Shown: in pieces, positions 28,649-39,917 of the stretch
Layout of the letters: every line of letters starts with the position of its first letter
Position numbering within the stretch: position 1 is the stretch's first letter
Source: Microbacterium rhizosphaerae
GTDB taxonomy: Bacteria; Actinomycetota; Actinomycetes; Actinomycetales; Microbacteriaceae
Direction of reading: 5' to 3'
Assembly (NCBI RefSeq): GCF_034120055.1
Contig: NZ_CP139368.1
Coordinates: 1,612,001 to 1,676,000 of the forward strand
Length of the DNA stretch: 64,000 bases
Notes under the pieces: generated by a model
What the model was told of the DNA's origin: nothing
Seen by the model: only the letters and a program-made list of their open reading frames with translations
Databases searched by the model: none
Program-made: the position numbers and the translations under genes

Positions 28649-28720
28649 GGGTTTCCTTTCGCTGTGCCGAGGACACTCGGCGTTTCTTGGGGGTGAGACG
28701 TTTCTCGGGTGAGGGGAGGG

Positions 28721-29662
28721 TCAGATGGATGCGGCTTCGCTGCGGTTCGGCGGCCGCCACTTGAGCACGGCGCCTTCGAACAGCGAGATCAGGTACTCGG
28801 CCGCGAGGGTGAAGACGGCGATGATGACCATGCACGCGAAGACCGTGTTGGGGTCGAAGCTGCCCTGCGCCTGGCTGATGATCAGTCCGATGCCCTTCTG
28901 GGCGCCGAGCACCTCGGCGACGAGCGCGCCGATGATCGCGAAGCCGAACGCGGTGTGCAGGCTCGCCACGATCCAGGTCATGGCCGACGGGATGGTGACG
29001 TGGCGTGCGATCTGGAGCGGGGAGGCGCCGAGCACCCGGACGTTGGCGATGAGGTTCGGGTCGACCTCGCGCACGCCCTGGAAGGCGTTGAAGAAGACGG
29101 CGAAGAACACCAGCACGGCGGCCAGGTACACCTTGGCCGGCATCCCGAGCCCGAACGCCACGATGAAGATCGAGCCGAGGACGATGCGCGGGATCGCGTT
29201 GAGGATCTTGATGTACGGCCCGCCGACCTCCGCGAGGTAGCGGTTGCTGCCGAGGAGGATGCCGAAGATCACACCGAGCGCGGTTCCCAGCGCGAATCCG
29301 AGGAGAGCCTCCTGGATGGTGACCCACAGGTTCTCCCAGATGGATCCGAACGCGGTGCCGACCGTGAACAGGTGCACCAGGCTGTCCCAGATGGCCGTCG
29401 GCTGCCCGAAGAAGAACGAGTCGACGATCGCGTGCTTCTTGTCGGGGAGCGAGGTCAGCAGCTGCCAGCCGCCGAGGACGACGACCAGGAGCATGATGCG
29501 TCCGACCCAGACCAGCGCGATGTGCCGCGCACGCTGACGCCGGCCCTTCGCCTGGAGTTCGTGCTCGGATTCGGGCGGCAGGACCGCCTGCGCCTCGCTC
29601 GAGCTGGAGAGCTGCCCGCCGTAGACATCCGCCTGCGGCCTGGTCGAGAGATAGCTGGTCAT
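28721..29662 (-). CDS. ABC importer permease (SsuC/TauC-like)
   Basis: This 313-residue BPD_transp_1-type permease has a soluble N-terminal region of about 50 residues, then six or so membrane segments, with the EAA loop ALGASPLQIARHVTIPSAM (conserved Gly) that contacts the ATPase. It overlaps the ATPase gene by four bases. The SsuC/TauC/NitT group imports small anions. Confidence 0.9.
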   Translation of the reverse strand: MTSYLSTRPQADVYGGQLSSSSEAQAVLPPESEHELQAKGRRQRARHIALVWVGRIMLLVVVLGGWQLLTSLPDKKHAIVDSFFFGQPTAIWDSLVHLFTVGTAFGSIWENLWVTIQEALLGFALGTALGVIFGILLGSNRYLAEVGGPYIKILNAIPRIVLGSIFIVAFGLGMPAKVYLAAVLVFFAVFFNAFQGVREVDPNLIANVRVLGASPLQIARHVTIPSAMTWIVASLHTAFGFAIIGALVAEVLGAQKGIGLIISQAQGSFDPNTVFACMVIIAVFTLAAEYLISLFEGAVLKWRPPNRSEAASI

Positions 29663-30507
29663 GCCGCGACCGTCCTTTCATAGGCGCGCGTGACTTCGTC
29701 ACGCAGCGACTGCCAGATCTCGCCCTGCAGTTCGAGGAACCGCCGCTCGTGACGGATGTCCTGCACGTTGCCGCGCGGCCGCGGCAGGTCGATGTCGAAG
29801 ACCTTCTTGATCGAACCGGGGCTGGAGGTCATGACGGCCACCCGGTCGGAGAGCGCCACGGCCTCGTCGAGGTCGTGGGTGATGAACAGCACCGAGGGGC
29901 GCAGCTGCTCCCACAGCTGCAGCAGCTCGCCCTGCATGATCGACTTCGTCTGCACGTCGAGGGCGCCGAACGGCTCGTCCATGAGCAGGATGCGCGGGTT
30001 GTTGATGAGTGCGGCCGCCATCGCGACACGCTTGCGCATGCCGCCCGAGAGCTGGTGGGGGTAGCGGTCTTCGAATCCGTTGAGGCCGACCCGGCGCAGC
30101 CAGTCCCGGGCGAGATCGATCGCCTCGCGCTTGGGGGTTCCGGTCAGCAGCGGGCCCATCATCACGTTGGCGAGCACGGTCTTCCAGGGGAAGAGCGAGT
30201 CGGCCTGGAACATGTAGCTGACGCCTGCGGTGATCCCCTCCACCGTCTGCCCGCCGACGCGCACGGCGCCGGCGCTCGGCCGCTCCAAGCCGGAGACCTG
30301 CCCCAGCGTCGTCGACTTGCCGCAGCCTGTCGGACCGACGATCGCGCAGAACTGTCCGGGTTCGACGGTCAGCGTCACGTCCTTGATGGCCGTGAACGGC
30401 TCGCCGTTCGGCGTGAGGAAGCGTTTGGTGAGTCCCACGATCTCGATCCGCGCGGAGGTGTCCGCGGCGGGAGACGGGGGCGCGTCGGCGGTGAGCGCGT
30501 CGCCCAT
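29659..30507 (-). CDS. ABC importer ATP-binding protein (SsuB/TauB-like)
   Basis: This 282-residue ATPase has Walker A GPTGCGKS (58-65), signature LSGGMRKR, Walker B ILLMDEPFGALD and the switch HDLDEA. It heads the operon and is preceded by GAGAGG before ATG 30507. The 185-base region between it and the divergent histidine kinase gene is expected to hold the shared control sites; it contains several GTGCG repeats. Confidence 0.92.
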   Translation of the reverse strand: MGDALTADAPPSPAADTSARIEIVGLTKRFLTPNGEPFTAIKDVTLTVEPGQFCAIVGPTGCGKSTTLGQVSGLERPSAGAVRVGGQTVEGITAGVSYMFQADSLFPWKTVLANVMMGPLLTGTPKREAIDLARDWLRRVGLNGFEDRYPHQLSGGMRKRVAMAAALINNPRILLMDEPFGALDVQTKSIMQGELLQLWEQLRPSVLFITHDLDEAVALSDRVAVMTSSPGSIKKVFDIDLPRPRGNVQDIRHERRFLELQGEIWQSLRDEVTRAYERTVAA

Positions 30508-30691
30508 GATGTTCAGACCTCTCTGTCCGTGTGGTGGTGCGATCTCATGGTGCGCGGGCCACCCCCTGGGTGTCGCGCTTGTGCGCCATCCGTGCGTTGT
30601 GCCCTTTTGCACGCCTTCTGCGCGTTCTGCTCAGCGCCCAGATGGCTCCGGGGTGCGGTCCGGTCGGCGACGGGTGGGAGAATCGGTGTCC
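30508..30691. promoter_or_regulatory. Divergent control region of importer and two-component genes
   Basis: GTGCG occurs repeatedly here (for example in GTGCGATCTC, GTGCGCGGG, GTGCGCCATC, GTGCGTTGTGC). GAGAAT at 30678-30683 is a possible -10 box of the kinase gene, 8 bases before ATG 30692. A binding site for the response regulator is plausible but not established. Confidence 0.35.
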
Positions 30692-32293
30692 ATGCGACGA
30701 AGCATGCGGAAGATCTCGACGCAGATCTTCCTGGCCCAGCTGGTCATCCTGACCGCGTCGCTCGCGCTCGGATTCGTGCTGTTCACGGCGACTGCCCGGG
30801 CGCAGATCGACGAGGACTTCCAAGCACGCGCCGCCGTCATCGGGCAGGCGGTCGCCGTGGTTCCCGAGATCCAGGCATGCATGGCACATCCCGCACCCGG
30901 CTGCGATCGCGCGATCCAGGACTTCGCCACCGCGACGACGAGGTCCACCGGCGCCCGCTATGTCGTCGTGATCGACATGGATCGCGTCCGGCATTCCCAC
31001 CCCGACCCCGCCCTGATCGGACAGAAGGTGAGTGAGCCGATCGTCACGACGGACGGCCAGGTGCATCTGCGTGTCGACCACGGCTCGACGGGCGACACCG
31101 CGAACGCGCGTGTTCCGCTGTACGCGCCGGACGGCACGACGATGGCCGGCGAGGTGTCGGTCGGCATCCTCGAAGACACGGTGTCCAGCGAACTGCTCGC
31201 CGAGTTGCCGTCCTACGCGGCCTGGTTCCTCCTGGCGCTCGGTATAGGCGCCCTCGCATCGTGGCTGCTGGCACGCCGGATGAAGCGCCGGACGTTCGGC
31301 CTCGAGCTCGACGAGATCGCGCAGCTGCTGCAGGAGCGCGAGGCGACGCTGCACGGCATCCGCGAGGGCGTCGTCGGCATCGGGCCGGACGGGCGCATCA
31401 CCGTCATGAACGACGAGGCCCAGCGACTGCTCGGCGTCGCGCCGGGCACCGGTCGCCGCCTCGAGGAGGTCATCCCGGAGGGGCCGCTGCGCGACGCACT
31501 GACCGATCGCGACAGCGGCAAGGACGAGATCGTCCTGACGGATGACCGCTGGCTGGTCGTGAACCGGATGCCGGTCACCCTCGCCGGCGCATCGCACGGC
31601 ATCGTCGTCACCCTGCGCGACCGCACCGACATCGAAGGCCTCACGCGCGAGCTCGACGGTGAGCGCAGCCTCACCGACTCCCTCCGGGCCCAGCAGCACG
31701 AGTTCTCCAACCGCATGCACGCGCTCGCAGGGCTGCTGGAGCTCGACCGCTCCGACGAGGCCCTCGAATACCTCACGGAGCTGCGCGGACTGTCCGCCGA
31801 CCTCGATCAGACCCTGCGCACCCGCATCCGGGCCCCGCACATCGTCGGACTCCTCCTGGGCAAGGCCGCCGAGGCGAGCGAACGGGGGTTCGAGCTCGTG
31901 ATCGCGCCCGAGACCTCGATCAGCGAGGCGCCGGAGCGTCTGCGGCTGCTGACCACCGTCATCGGCAACCTCGTCGACAACGCCTTCGACGCCCTCGCCG
32001 GGGCTCCCGCGCCGCGGCGCGTGACGGTCTCGGCGGTCGAGTCGCCCGAGGACATCGTCGTGACCGTGTCGGACAACGGTCCCGGAGTCCCGCCGGGGGA
32101 GATCGCGCACATCTTCCGGAACGGCTATACGACCAAGCGCGGCTCCACCGTGCGGCACAGCGGCCTCGGGCTCGCACTCGTCCAGGATGCCGTGGTCAAG
32201 GCGGGCGGCACGGTGACCGTCGACAACGACGAGGGCGCTGTCTTCCGCGTCGTCATCCCGCGCGCAGACGAGTCGGCGGCGGTGACGACATGA
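30692..32293 (+). CDS. CitA/DcuS-type sensor histidine kinase
   Basis: This 533-residue kinase has two membrane segments (about 11-32 and 174-195) enclosing an extracytoplasmic Cache/CitA-like sensor domain, then a PAS domain, a SpoOB-like phosphoacceptor region with His336 in QQHEFSNRMHALAGLLEL, and an HATPase domain (NLVDNAFDA; DNGPGVP; GLGLALV). Kinases of this class sense carboxylates. It overlaps the response regulator gene and is divergent from the importer, which it probably controls. Confidence 0.9.
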   Translation: MRRSMRKISTQIFLAQLVILTASLALGFVLFTATARAQIDEDFQARAAVIGQAVAVVPEIQACMAHPAPGCDRAIQDFATATTRSTGARYVVVIDMDRVRHSHPDPALIGQKVSEPIVTTDGQVHLRVDHGSTGDTANARVPLYAPDGTTMAGEVSVGILEDTVSSELLAELPSYAAWFLLALGIGALASWLLARRMKRRTFGLELDEIAQLLQEREATLHGIREGVVGIGPDGRITVMNDEAQRLLGVAPGTGRRLEEVIPEGPLRDALTDRDSGKDEIVLTDDRWLVVNRMPVTLAGASHGIVVTLRDRTDIEGLTRELDGERSLTDSLRAQQHEFSNRMHALAGLLELDRSDEALEYLTELRGLSADLDQTLRTRIRAPHIVGLLLGKAAEASERGFELVIAPETSISEAPERLRLLTTVIGNLVDNAFDALAGAPAPRRVTVSAVESPEDIVVTVSDNGPGVPPGEIAHIFRNGYTTKRGSTVRHSGLGLALVQDAVVKAGGTVTVDNDEGAVFRVVIPRADESAAVTT

Positions 32294-32982
32294 GCGACGA
32301 CATCACCGTCCTCGTCGTCGACGACGACTACCACGTGGCGAGTGTCCACGCGGGATTCGTCGGGCGCGTCCCCGGGTTCCGCGTGGTAGGCGAGGCGCAC
32401 ACCGCCGCGGAGGCCCTTGCCGAGACCGCGCGACTGCATCCCGACCTCGTCCTCATGGACATCTATCTGCCCGACGGCGACGGTCTCGACGTCACGCGCA
32501 CCCTGCTCTCGCGCGCGGATGCGCCGGCCGTCATCGTCGTGTCGGCGGCGAGGGATGCGGCGTCCCTGCGCACGGCGGTGCAGCTGGGAGCCGTGCACTA
32601 CCTCGTGAAGCCGTTCGGCTTCGCCGATCTCGCCGACCGTCTGAACGCCTTCCGTGAGGCGCATGCCCAGTGGGGACGGATGCCGGACGAGGCGACCCAG
32701 GCCGACGTCAACCGGATCTTCGGGCTGCTGCGGGGCACCGCATCCACTCCCGCCACCGTCTCGCCCGACACCTCCCGGCTCGCGCCCACCCTGCGCCTCG
32801 TGTACGAGGTCGTCGCGGCGACGGGGCCGATGTCGGCCGTCGAGGTCGCGACGGCCGTCGGCATCAGCCGGGCCACCGCACAGCGGTATCTCGCCCAGCT
32901 GGAGCAGTCCGGGCTCGTCCGCCTGGACCTGCGCTACGGCTCGACCGGCCGACCGGAGCACCGCTACTCCCTGCGGGGATGA
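32290..32982 (+). CDS. CitB/DcuR-type response regulator
   Basis: This 230-residue regulator has a receiver domain with phospho-acceptor Asp57 (LMDIYLPDGDG), acidic residues DDDY near 11-14 and Lys in LVKPFGF, followed by a winged HTH (about 165-220; VATAVGISRATAQRYLAQLE). The start overlaps the kinase stop (ATGA). In this family the output domain activates transport and catabolic genes; the adjacent importer operon is the obvious candidate. Confidence 0.9.
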   Translation: MSDDITVLVVDDDYHVASVHAGFVGRVPGFRVVGEAHTAAEALAETARLHPDLVLMDIYLPDGDGLDVTRTLLSRADAPAVIVVSAARDAASLRTAVQLGAVHYLVKPFGFADLADRLNAFREAHAQWGRMPDEATQADVNRIFGLLRGTASTPATVSPDTSRLAPTLRLVYEVVAATGPMSAVEVATAVGISRATAQRYLAQLEQSGLVRLDLRYGSTGRPEHRYSLRG

Positions 32983-33019
32983 CGGGATGCGGGCGCGGGG
33001 GAGCGCCACCGCCCCCCGG

Positions 33020-33025
33020 TAGACT
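33020..33025 (+). promoter_or_regulatory. -10 box of pheST (leaderless)
   Basis: TAGACT lies 8 bases before GTG 33034. No transcriptional leader, T-box or leader peptide precedes pheS. Confidence 0.55.
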
Positions 33026-33033
33026 CGGTTCTC

Positions 33034-34074
33034 GTGTCCGACGCACTCCAGATCACCCCAGAAGCGGTCGCCGATGCCGTCGACGCCGCGCTCGCGGCCA
33101 TCGCCGCGGCATCCGGCACCGCCGAGCTGAAGGCCGCCCGCAGCGAGCACTCCGCCGAGGGCTCGCCGCTCGCGCGCCTGAACGCGAGCCTGCGCGACGT
33201 CGCCCCGGAGCACAAGGCCGAGTTCGGCAAGCTCGTCGGCCAGGCCCGCGGCCGGGTGAACCAGGCGCTGGCGGCACGCGAGGTCGAGCTCGCCGAGGCC
33301 GAGACGGCCGCGCGCCTCGAGGCCGAGCGCGTGGACATCACGGCGCTGGCGCAGCACGCGCGCGTCGGGGCGCGGCATCCCGTGTCCCTCCTTCAGGAGG
33401 AGATCTCGGACATCTTCGTGGGCATGGGATGGGAGATCGCCGAGGGCCCCGAGCTCGAGCACGAGTGGTTCAACTTCGACGCGCTGAACTTCGACGCCGA
33501 CCACCCGGCTCGCCAGGAGCAGGACACGTTCTACGTCGACCCCGTCAGTCGCCACCTGGTGCTGCGCACGCACACGAGCCCGGTGCAGGTGCGCTCGATG
33601 CTCGAGCGCGAGCTGCCGGTGTACGTGCTGTGCCCCGGCCGCGTCTACCGCACCGACGAGTTCGACGCCACGCATCTGCCCGTGTTCACCCAGTTCGAGG
33701 GCCTCGTCGTGGACAAGGGCATCACGATGGCGAACCTCAAGGGCACGCTCGACCACGTCGCCCGTCAGCTCTTCGGTCCCGAGGCGAAGACCCGGTTCCG
33801 CACGAACTTCTTCCCCTTCACCGAGCCGTCCGCCGAGCTCGATCTGTGGCACCCGACCTTCAAGGGCGGCGCCCGCTGGATCGAGTGGGGCGGCTGCGGG
33901 ATGATCAACCCCAACGTGCTGCGCGCCGCGGGGATCGACCCCGAGGTGTACTCCGGGTTCGCATTCGGGATGGGCGTCGAGCGGGCGGTCATGTTCCGCT
34001 CCGATGTGCAGGACATGCGTGACATGGCCGAGGGCGATGTCCGCTTCAGCGAGCAGTTCGGGATGGTGGTGTGA
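33034..34074 (+). CDS. pheS: Phenylalanyl-tRNA synthetase alpha subunit
   Basis: PheS carries the catalytic core of the alpha2beta2 enzyme. The 346-residue protein has an N-terminal coiled-coil arm (about 1-100), class II motif 2 (FRTNFFPFTEPSAELD) and motif 3 (GFAFGMGVERAVM). It starts on GTG 33034, directly after its -10 box, and its TGA overlaps the pheT ATG. Confidence 0.97.
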   Translation: MSDALQITPEAVADAVDAALAAIAAASGTAELKAARSEHSAEGSPLARLNASLRDVAPEHKAEFGKLVGQARGRVNQALAAREVELAEAETAARLEAERVDITALAQHARVGARHPVSLLQEEISDIFVGMGWEIAEGPELEHEWFNFDALNFDADHPARQEQDTFYVDPVSRHLVLRTHTSPVQVRSMLERELPVYVLCPGRVYRTDEFDATHLPVFTQFEGLVVDKGITMANLKGTLDHVARQLFGPEAKTRFRTNFFPFTEPSAELDLWHPTFKGGARWIEWGGCGMINPNVLRAAGIDPEVYSGFAFGMGVERAVMFRSDVQDMRDMAEGDVRFSEQFGMVV

Positions 34075-36617
34075 TGCGGGTCCCGCTTTCGTGGCTGCGT
34101 GAGTACGTCGAGGTTCCGGCGCAGACGACCCCCGAGGACGTCCTCGCCGCGCTCGTGCGCGTCGGGTTCGAGGAGGAGGACGTCCACCGCTTCGAGCTGT
34201 CCGGTCCGATCGTCGTCGGACAGGTGCTCGAGTTCGTCGAGGAGCCGCAGTCCAACGGCAAGACCATCCGCTGGTGCCAAGTCGATGTCGGCCCCTCGAC
34301 CGGCGCGGGGACCGATGTCGCCGCAAGCGGCGACCACGACATTCGCGGCATCGTGTGCGGTGCGCGCAACTTCTTCGAGGGCGACAAGGTCGTGGTGAGC
34401 CTTCCCGGTGCCGTACTGCCCGGACCGTTCCCGATCGCCGCCCGTAAGACGTACGGTCACGTGTCCGACGGCATGATCGCCTCGGCGCGCGAGCTCGGCC
34501 TCGGCGAGGAGCACGACGGCATCCTGCGTCTGGCCCAGCTCGGCATCGACGCCCCCGTCGGCACGGATGCGATCGCACTCCTCGGCCTCGACGACGTCGC
34601 GGTCGACATCAACGTGACACCCGACCGCGGCTACGCCCTGTCGATCCGCGGCGTGGCCCGCGAGTACTCGCACTCGACCGGCGCGGCGTTCCGCGACCCT
34701 GCTGAGCGCCTGTGGGAGGAGCTCGTCCCGGGCTCCGGCTTCCCGATCTCCGTCGTCGACGACGCGCCCATCCGCGGCCGGGTCGGCGCATCCGAGTTCG
34801 TCGCGCGCGTCGTGCGCGACGTCGACCCCGCCAAGCCGACGCCGGCGTGGATGATCGCGCGCCTGACGCTCGCCGGCATCCGCTCGCTCGGCATCCTCAT
34901 CGACATCACCAACTACGTGATGCTCGAACTCGGCCAGCCGATCCACGGCTACGACCTCGACAAACTGCAGGGCGGCATCACCGTCCGTCGGGCGACGCCC
35001 GGCGAGACGATCGAGACGCTCGACGGCAAGGTGCGCACCCTCGACCCCGAGGACCTGCTCATCACCGATGACTCCGGCCCCATCGGTCTCGCCGGTGTCA
35101 TGGGCGGCGGCACCACCGAGATGAGTGACACGACACGCAACGTGCTCGTGGAGGCCGCGGCCTTCGACACGGTGTCGATCGCCCGCACGGCGCGCCGGCA
35201 CAAGCTGCCCAGCGAGGCCTCCCGCCGCTTCGAGCGCGGCGTCGACCCGCTCATGCCGTTCGTGGCCGCCCGTCGCGTGGCCGACCTCATGGTGGAGTAC
35301 GCCGGCGGGACGAGCGACGAGGAGTACGGCGGGGCCCTCTTCGCCGAGGTGCTCATCCCGGGGATCGTGCTGCCGCCGGACTTCGTCCAGGGGCTCATCG
35401 GCGTCGATTACACCGCGGGCGAGATCGAGGCCGCGCTGCGGCTGATCGGATGCGAGGTGGCCGCGGCCGACGAGCAGGGCTGGCACGTCATCCCGCCGAC
35501 CTGGCGCCCCGACCTCACCGACAAGTGGACCCTCGCCGAGGAGGTCGGGCGCATCGAGGGGTACGACCGCATCCCGTCGATCCTGCCCACCCCGCCCTCG
35601 GGCCGCGGCCTCACCGCCGCTCAGAAGGGCCGCCGCCGCGTCGCCAACGCCCTCGCCGCGGCAGGCCTCGTCGAGACGCCCTCGTTCCCCTTCACGACCC
35701 AGGAGCAGAACGACCTGCACGGCTCCGCGTCCGGTGAGCCGCTGCCCAGCGTCAAGCTCGCGAACGCGCTGGACGGCCAGGCGCCGTACCTGCGCCGCTC
35801 GCTGCTGCCGGGCCTGCTCCAGGTCGCGCACCGCAACGTGTCGCGCGGCTTCACCGACCTTGCGCTGTTCGAGACCGGCACGGTGTTCCTTCCGGAGCCC
35901 GGCGTCGAGTACGGCACCGAGGCCGTTCCGCCTCTCGCGGTGCGTCCGGATGACGAGACCCTCGCGCGGCTGGATGCCTCGCTGCCGCCCCAGCCGCGGT
36001 ATGCGGCGGTGCTCTTGACCGGCAACCGCATCGCCAAGCAGCCGGGGCAGTCGCCGGTCGCCGCCGACCTCTCCGACGCCCTCGACGCCGTGCGCACGAT
36101 CGCGTCGGCGGCCGGTGTCGCGATCGACGTCGCGCAGTCGCAGCGGGCCGCCCTGCATCCCGGTCGCGCCGGCGTGCTGAGCGTCGCCGGCACCGAGGTC
36201 GGTTATGTCGGCGAACTGCTGCCCGCGGTCTCCGAGGCTGCCGACCTCCACGGCCGCGTGGTCGTCGCCGAGCTGAACCTCGACCTCGTGCTCTTGCTCG
36301 CGGGCGAGCGCGTCGTCGCCGCATCGCTGTCGGGCTTCCCGGCCGCGACGCAGGACGTGTCGCTCGTCGTGCCGGCCGACGTGCCGGCGGCGGATGTCGC
36401 GGCCGCGCTCGTCGAGGGTGCGGGTTCGCTGCTGGAGTCTCTGCGCGTGGTCGACGACTACCGGGGAGCCGGCCTGCCGGAGGACGCCAAGAGCCTGACG
36501 TTCGCCCTGCGCTTCCGCGCCGCTGACCGCACTCTGACCGCGGCCGAGGCGACGGATGCGAAGCTCTCCGGGGTCGCGGTCGCGCAGGAGCGCTTCAACG
36601 CCAAACTCCGCGACTGA
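34074..36617 (+). CDS. pheT: Phenylalanyl-tRNA synthetase beta subunit
   Basis: PheT (847 residues) contributes tRNA binding and editing. Visible parts are the N-terminal tRNA-binding OB domain (about 40-150; VGQVLEFVEEPQSNGKTIRW), the B3/B4 editing region (INVTPDRGYALS; MGGGTTEMS), the B5 domain and the C-terminal anticodon-binding fold (LSGFPAATQDVSLVVP). The start shares a base with the pheS stop. The repeat array begins 14-32 bases after its stop codon. Confidence 0.97.
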   Translation: MRVPLSWLREYVEVPAQTTPEDVLAALVRVGFEEEDVHRFELSGPIVVGQVLEFVEEPQSNGKTIRWCQVDVGPSTGAGTDVAASGDHDIRGIVCGARNFFEGDKVVVSLPGAVLPGPFPIAARKTYGHVSDGMIASARELGLGEEHDGILRLAQLGIDAPVGTDAIALLGLDDVAVDINVTPDRGYALSIRGVAREYSHSTGAAFRDPAERLWEELVPGSGFPISVVDDAPIRGRVGASEFVARVVRDVDPAKPTPAWMIARLTLAGIRSLGILIDITNYVMLELGQPIHGYDLDKLQGGITVRRATPGETIETLDGKVRTLDPEDLLITDDSGPIGLAGVMGGGTTEMSDTTRNVLVEAAAFDTVSIARTARRHKLPSEASRRFERGVDPLMPFVAARRVADLMVEYAGGTSDEEYGGALFAEVLIPGIVLPPDFVQGLIGVDYTAGEIEAALRLIGCEVAAADEQGWHVIPPTWRPDLTDKWTLAEEVGRIEGYDRIPSILPTPPSGRGLTAAQKGRRRVANALAAAGLVETPSFPFTTQEQNDLHGSASGEPLPSVKLANALDGQAPYLRRSLLPGLLQVAHRNVSRGFTDLALFETGTVFLPEPGVEYGTEAVPPLAVRPDDETLARLDASLPPQPRYAAVLLTGNRIAKQPGQSPVAADLSDALDAVRTIASAAGVAIDVAQSQRAALHPGRAGVLSVAGTEVGYVGELLPAVSEAADLHGRVVVAELNLDLVLLLAGERVVAASLSGFPAATQDVSLVVPADVPAADVAAALVEGAGSLLESLRVVDDYRGAGLPEDAKSLTFALRFRAADRTLTAAEATDAKLSGVAVAQERFNAKLRD

Positions 36618-36630
36618 CGCCCCGCCTTCC

Positions 36631-37217
36631 AGTCCCCGCCGCTTCCGCCGGTCCCCGAGCTTGTCGAGGGGCGGTCCCCGAGCCCGTCGAGGGGTGGTCC
36701 CCGAGCCCGTCGAGGGGCGGTCCCCGAGCTTGTCGAGGGGTGGTCCCCGAGCTTGTCGAGGGGTGGTCCCCGCCCGTCCGCCGGTCCCCGCCCGTCCGCC
36801 GGTCCCCGAGCCCGTCGAGGGGTGGTCCCCGAGCCTGTCGAGGGGTGGTCCCCGAGCCTGTCGAGGGGTGGTCCCCGAGCTTGTCGAGGGGTGGTCCCCG
36901 CCCGTCCGCCGGTCCCCGCCCGTCCGCCGGTCCCCGAGCCCGTCGAAGGGCGGTCCCCGAGCCCGTCGAGGGGTGGTCCCCGAGCCCGTCGAGGGGTGGT
37001 CCCCGAGCCCGTCGAGGGGCGGTCCCCGAGCTTGTCGAGGGGTGGTCCCCGAGCCCGTCGAGGGGCGGTCCCCGCCCGTCCGCCGGTCCCCGCCCGTCCG
37101 CCGGTCCCCGAGCTTGTCGAGGGGTGGTCCCCGAGCCCGTCGAGGGGTGGTCCCCGAGCTTGTCGAGGGGCGGTCCCCGAGCCCGTCGAGGGGCGGTCCC
37201 CGAGCCCGTCGAGGGGT
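36631..37217 (+). repeat. Direct array of palindromic repeats (20 A units, 6 B units)
   Basis: From 36650 to 37217 there are 26 gapless units. The A unit (23 bp, 20 copies) is GGTCCCCGAGC, two pyrimidines, GTCGAGGGG, then T or C; the B unit (18 bp, 6 copies) is GGTCCCCGCCCGTCCGCC. The order is A5 B2 A4 B2 A6 B2 A5, with B always in pairs; a degenerate B precedes at 36631-36649. Each A is an imperfect palindrome CCCCGAG...CTCGGGG-like. One copy has GTCGAAGGG (36929-36951). No unique spacers occur, so it is not CRISPR. Copies in inverted orientation lie beyond the GIY-YIG gene. Confidence 0.93.
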
Positions 37218-37326
37218 CGCGTCCAACGAAGTCGGTGGTTCCTCCACCCGCCGCGAGCATCGGCCCGCTCTCCCCAGGACGGCCGCCGGCGACCCTACGA
37301 TCAGGCCCGCGGTGGAAAGTCCGGGT

Positions 37327-37629
37327 ATGCCATTCATGTACATTCTTCGCTGCCGTGATGGTTCGTACTACACGGGCAGTACGGACAAAGACCCCGAGTT
37401 GCGCCTGTGGGAGCACAACCACGACGAGCACCTCGCCGCGCGCTACACGATCAAGCGACGTCCGCTGGTGCTCGTGTACCTCGAGGAGTTCGAGCGGATC
37501 GACGCCGCGTTCGCTCGTGAGAAGCAGGTGCAGAGGTGGAGTCGTGCCAAGAAGCAGGCGCTGATCGACGGCCGTGGCCACGATCTCCCGGTGCTGTCGC
37601 GCACACGGCGTGAGCCGCCCGCGCGTTGA
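37327..37629 (+). CDS. GIY-YIG nuclease family protein, associated with palindromic repeats
   Basis: This 100-residue single-domain protein has the two GIY-YIG motifs (FMYILRCRDGSYYTGSTDKD, residues 3-22), the EHN helix, the ...VLVYLEEFERIDAAFAREKQ strand-helix and a Glu-Lys-Gln-Val-Gln-Arg-Trp-Ser helix of the UPF0213/YhbQ group. It is a putative sequence-specific endonuclease. The ATG at 37327 follows GGAAAG; longer upstream in-frame ATGs translate the repeats and are rejected. It is flanked by A repeats in direct orientation on the left and inverted on the right. Its function is unproven. Confidence 0.82.
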   Translation: MPFMYILRCRDGSYYTGSTDKDPELRLWEHNHDEHLAARYTIKRRPLVLVYLEEFERIDAAFAREKQVQRWSRAKKQALIDGRGHDLPVLSRTRREPPAR

Positions 37630-37721
37630 GCCATCTTGGTCGCGCGGCCTTTCCCGGTCGTGTGACCCGTCCTGGCCGCCGAGCGCGTCGAGGCGTGATC
37701 GAGGAGGCATCGTGGCTGGGA

Positions 37722-37781
37722 CCCCTCGACGGGCTCGAGGACCGGGGCCGGGCGGCTCGGGGGGCCGGGCGGCTTGGGGGC
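37722..37781 (-). repeat. Left remnant of the inverted repeat array
   Basis: An inverted A unit, CCCCTCGACGGGCTCGAGG plus ACC (37722-37743), is followed by GC-rich GGGCCGGGCGGCTCGGGG-type units up to the IS end at 37781. The last five bases, GGGGC (37777-37781), are the left copy of the target duplication. Confidence 0.8.
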
Positions 37782-37846
37782 TGTCGGCGGCGCTCGAAAA
37801 CTGGACAGTAGCGGCGCTCGAAAAGTGAACACTCAACGATTGGAGA

Positions 37847-39855
<2,009 letters not shown>

Positions 39856-39917
39856 ACTGCCCGCAACCGTTCACAATTCGAGCGCCGAAAGCGACCAGGA
39901 TTCAGGCGCCGCCGACA

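Noticed and set aside
36650..37217. CRISPR array
   Set aside because: Units abut with no unique spacers, the repeat is only 18-23 bp and there are no cas genes within the window.
36556..37629. Long ORFs running through the repeat array (for example a 357-residue frame ending in the GIY-YIG domain, and minus-strand frames of 713 and 1192 residues)
   Set aside because: The repeat units contain no stop codons in several frames, so open frames arise automatically; the peptides are repetitive SPSLSRGGP-type strings. Only the 100-residue GIY-YIG part has a family match.
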